A stretch of 7,395 nucleotides of DNA from Gammaproteobacteria bacterium (GTDB taxonomy: Bacteria; Pseudomonadota; Gammaproteobacteria; Chromatiales; Chromatiaceae). Under the pieces are notes generated by a model. It saw only the letters and a program-made list of their open reading frames with translations. It had not been told where the DNA came from and ran no database searches. Positions within the stretch are counted from its first letter, which is position 1, and each line of letters begins with the position of its first letter. The stretch lies in contig JAGVUH010000572.1 of the NCBI GenBank assembly GCA_019136395.1, forward strand, positions 1-7,395. Direction: 5' to 3'. The translations under genes were made by a program, and so were the position numbers. Positions 6,157-7,395 of this stretch are shown here, one piece after another.

Positions 6157-7395
6157 GTGAAAAAGCCCCCGTTGATCCTGCCCTTTACCCTTGCCATACC
6201 CTTGTACCGCTCCCTAAATTTCGCCTTCTTCTTCATGCTGGTGCTGGCGCTGTCCATCGCCCAGCTTGCGGGCTGCAACCAGGCACCGGACCCCAAGGCT
6301 ACCGGGGCCAATCCCCCGACAACCCAAGCTGGGCAACCAACTACGGCGGTGCAACCAGGCGCCCCAGGGCAAACAACCGCCGCTTCGGTCAAGGAAGTCA
6401 CCGACGAGGTCGCCGCCGCTGATACCAGGACCAAGCAGCAGCCTGGCGCCCCCAAACCATTAAATCAACAAATCACCCTGGCGGATTCTAGCCTCCTGGG
6501 AAAGCAGGCCGCCGTCGGCTTGGTAGCGGCGACGGCGATCCCCTCCCGGGCGGAACTTGATCGCGCTATCTTGCCGCCCGCCCCGCTCCCGCTGCCCCCC
6601 CTGACCCCCGAGGACCGCGAGCGCTACGCCAAGCTCAGCGAGAATGGCGTCATGCTGACCCGGGAACAGCCCGTCTCCACCTTCAGCATCGACGTGGATA
6701 CCGGCAGTTACGCCAACGTCCGCCGGTTTCTCACCCAGGGCCGGCTGCCGCCCAAGGACGCAGTGCGCACCGAGGAGCTGATCAACTACTTCGATTATGC
6801 CTATCCCCAGCCCCGCGACCGCGCCCAGCCGTTGGCCCTGACCACGGAACTCGCCCCCACGCCCTGGAACCCCCACACCCATCTGTTGCTGGTCGGCCTG
6901 CAGGGCTATGCCCCGGCCCAACGGCCGGCGGCCAACCTGGTCTTCCTCATCGACGTGTCCGGCTCCATGGACCAGCCGAACAAGCTGCCCCTGCTGATCT
7001 CCGCCTTCAAGCTACTGGCCGGGCAATTGGAGGCCCGTGACCGGGTCAGCCTGGTGACCTATGCCGGCAACGCCGGGGTGGTGCTGGAGCCCACCGCCGG
7101 GGATCAGCGCGCCAAGATCCTGGGCGCCCTGGAGCACCTGCGGGCGGGCGGCTCCACCCATGGGTCCGCCGGCATCGAGACCGCCTATCGCCTCGCCGAG
7201 CAGGCGCGCCTGCCGGAGGGCATCAACCGCGTCATCCTCGCCACCGACGGCGACTTCAACGTCGGCACGGTCAACCACGAGGCGCTGATCCAGCTCATCG
7301 AGCAGCAGCGGGCCAAGGGTATCAGCCTCACCACCCTGGGCTTCGGCGGCGGCAACTACAACGACCAGCTCATGGAGCAACTGGCGGACAAGGGC
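6157..7395 (+). CDS. VWA-domain lipoprotein, YfbK type (partial, C-terminus outside window)
   Basis: 413 codons are visible and the gene continues past the right edge. Residues 1-40 are a lipoprotein signal: a short basic start, a hydrophobic stretch (NFAFFFMLVLALSIAQ) and the lipobox LAGC with Cys40. Asn at +2 predicts outer-membrane sorting. Residues 41-150 are a low-complexity linker rich in Pro, Gln, Ala and Thr. Residues about 152-220 match the conserved YfbK N-terminal region (ENGVMLTREQPVSTFSIDVD, then TGSYANVRRFL and ELINYFDYAYP). The VWA domain begins at about 260 with an intact metal-ion adhesion site: D266-x-S268-x-S270, Thr334 and D364 (ATDGDFN). Family members usually end in a DUF3520 domain, expected beyond the edge. 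The job is uncertain: metal-dependent protein binding at the cell envelope is the family expectation. GTG start with AAGGAG. It is downstream of, and separate from, the DUF1778 gene. Confidence 0.93.
   Translation, partial: MKKPPLILPFTLAIPLYRSLNFAFFFMLVLALSIAQLAGCNQAPDPKATGANPPTTQAGQPTTAVQPGAPGQTTAASVKEVTDEVAAADTRTKQQPGAPKPLNQQITLADSSLLGKQAAVGLVAATAIPSRAELDRAILPPAPLPLPPLTPEDRERYAKLSENGVMLTREQPVSTFSIDVDTGSYANVRRFLTQGRLPPKDAVRTEELINYFDYAYPQPRDRAQPLALTTELAPTPWNPHTHLLLVGLQGYAPAQRPAANLVFLIDVSGSMDQPNKLPLLISAFKLLAGQLEARDRVSLVTYAGNAGVVLEPTAGDQRAKILGALEHLRAGGSTHGSAGIETAYRLAEQARLPEGINRVILATDGDFNVGTVNHEALIQLIEQQRAKGISLTTLGFGGGNYNDQLMEQLADKG

Noticed and set aside
6460..7380. Two minus-strand open frames opposite the VWA gene
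   Set aside because: They are shadows of a gene with an intact metal site, lipobox and strong Shine-Dalgarno.

Overview
This is a GC-rich window with proteobacterial gene content. The MazG-type pyrophosphatase, ArgH, DUF29, Fic, DUF1778 and YfbK-type VWA lipoprotein genes together suggest a gammaproteobacterium, possibly a Chromatiales-like purple sulfur bacterium. That placement is an impression from family resemblance, not a computed result. The window mixes housekeeping genes with accessory material.

Layout. Five genes lie on the minus strand, in transcription order from right to left. They are a Fic-family AMP-transferase-like protein (3946-5526), a chimeric DUF29/DUF4143-tail protein (2927-3739), argininosuccinate lyase argH (1325-2803), a MazG-like nucleotide pyrophosphohydrolase (797-1201), and the N-terminal two thirds or so of a HlyD-type periplasmic adaptor that runs off the left edge (1-665). 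A possible 38-codon mini-ORF (665-781) sits just before the adaptor and ends in a TAATG overlap with its start. On the plus strand are a small DUF1778 antitoxin-like gene (5741-6016), divergent from fic, and a VWA-domain lipoprotein of the YfbK type (6157 to the right edge), which has the best ribosome binding site in the window.

How they fit together. The minus-strand genes are separated by gaps of roughly 120-210 bases, so they need not be one operon. argH (arginine biosynthesis) and the MazG-like house-cleaning enzyme look like core genes. The 2927-6016 block looks like an accessory island: a Fic protein with an intact self-inhibition motif, an antitoxin-like RHH protein with no toxin beside it, and a DUF29 protein whose normal C-terminus is replaced by the nuclease-like tail of a DUF4143 ATPase.

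The non-coding stretches are short, with no gap over 300 bases. The two most structured are the fic/DUF1778 divergent region, with four TGCG(A/C)AAA repeats and candidate promoters, and the fic to DUF29 gap, with a perfect 10-bp stem-loop and a 12-bp palindrome. No tRNA, rRNA, CRISPR array, insertion sequence or convincing rho-independent terminator was seen. Nothing here is clearly an undescribed system. The best candidates for a second look are the chimeric DUF29/DUF4143 protein, with its possible internal start, and the toxin-less antitoxin opposite fic.
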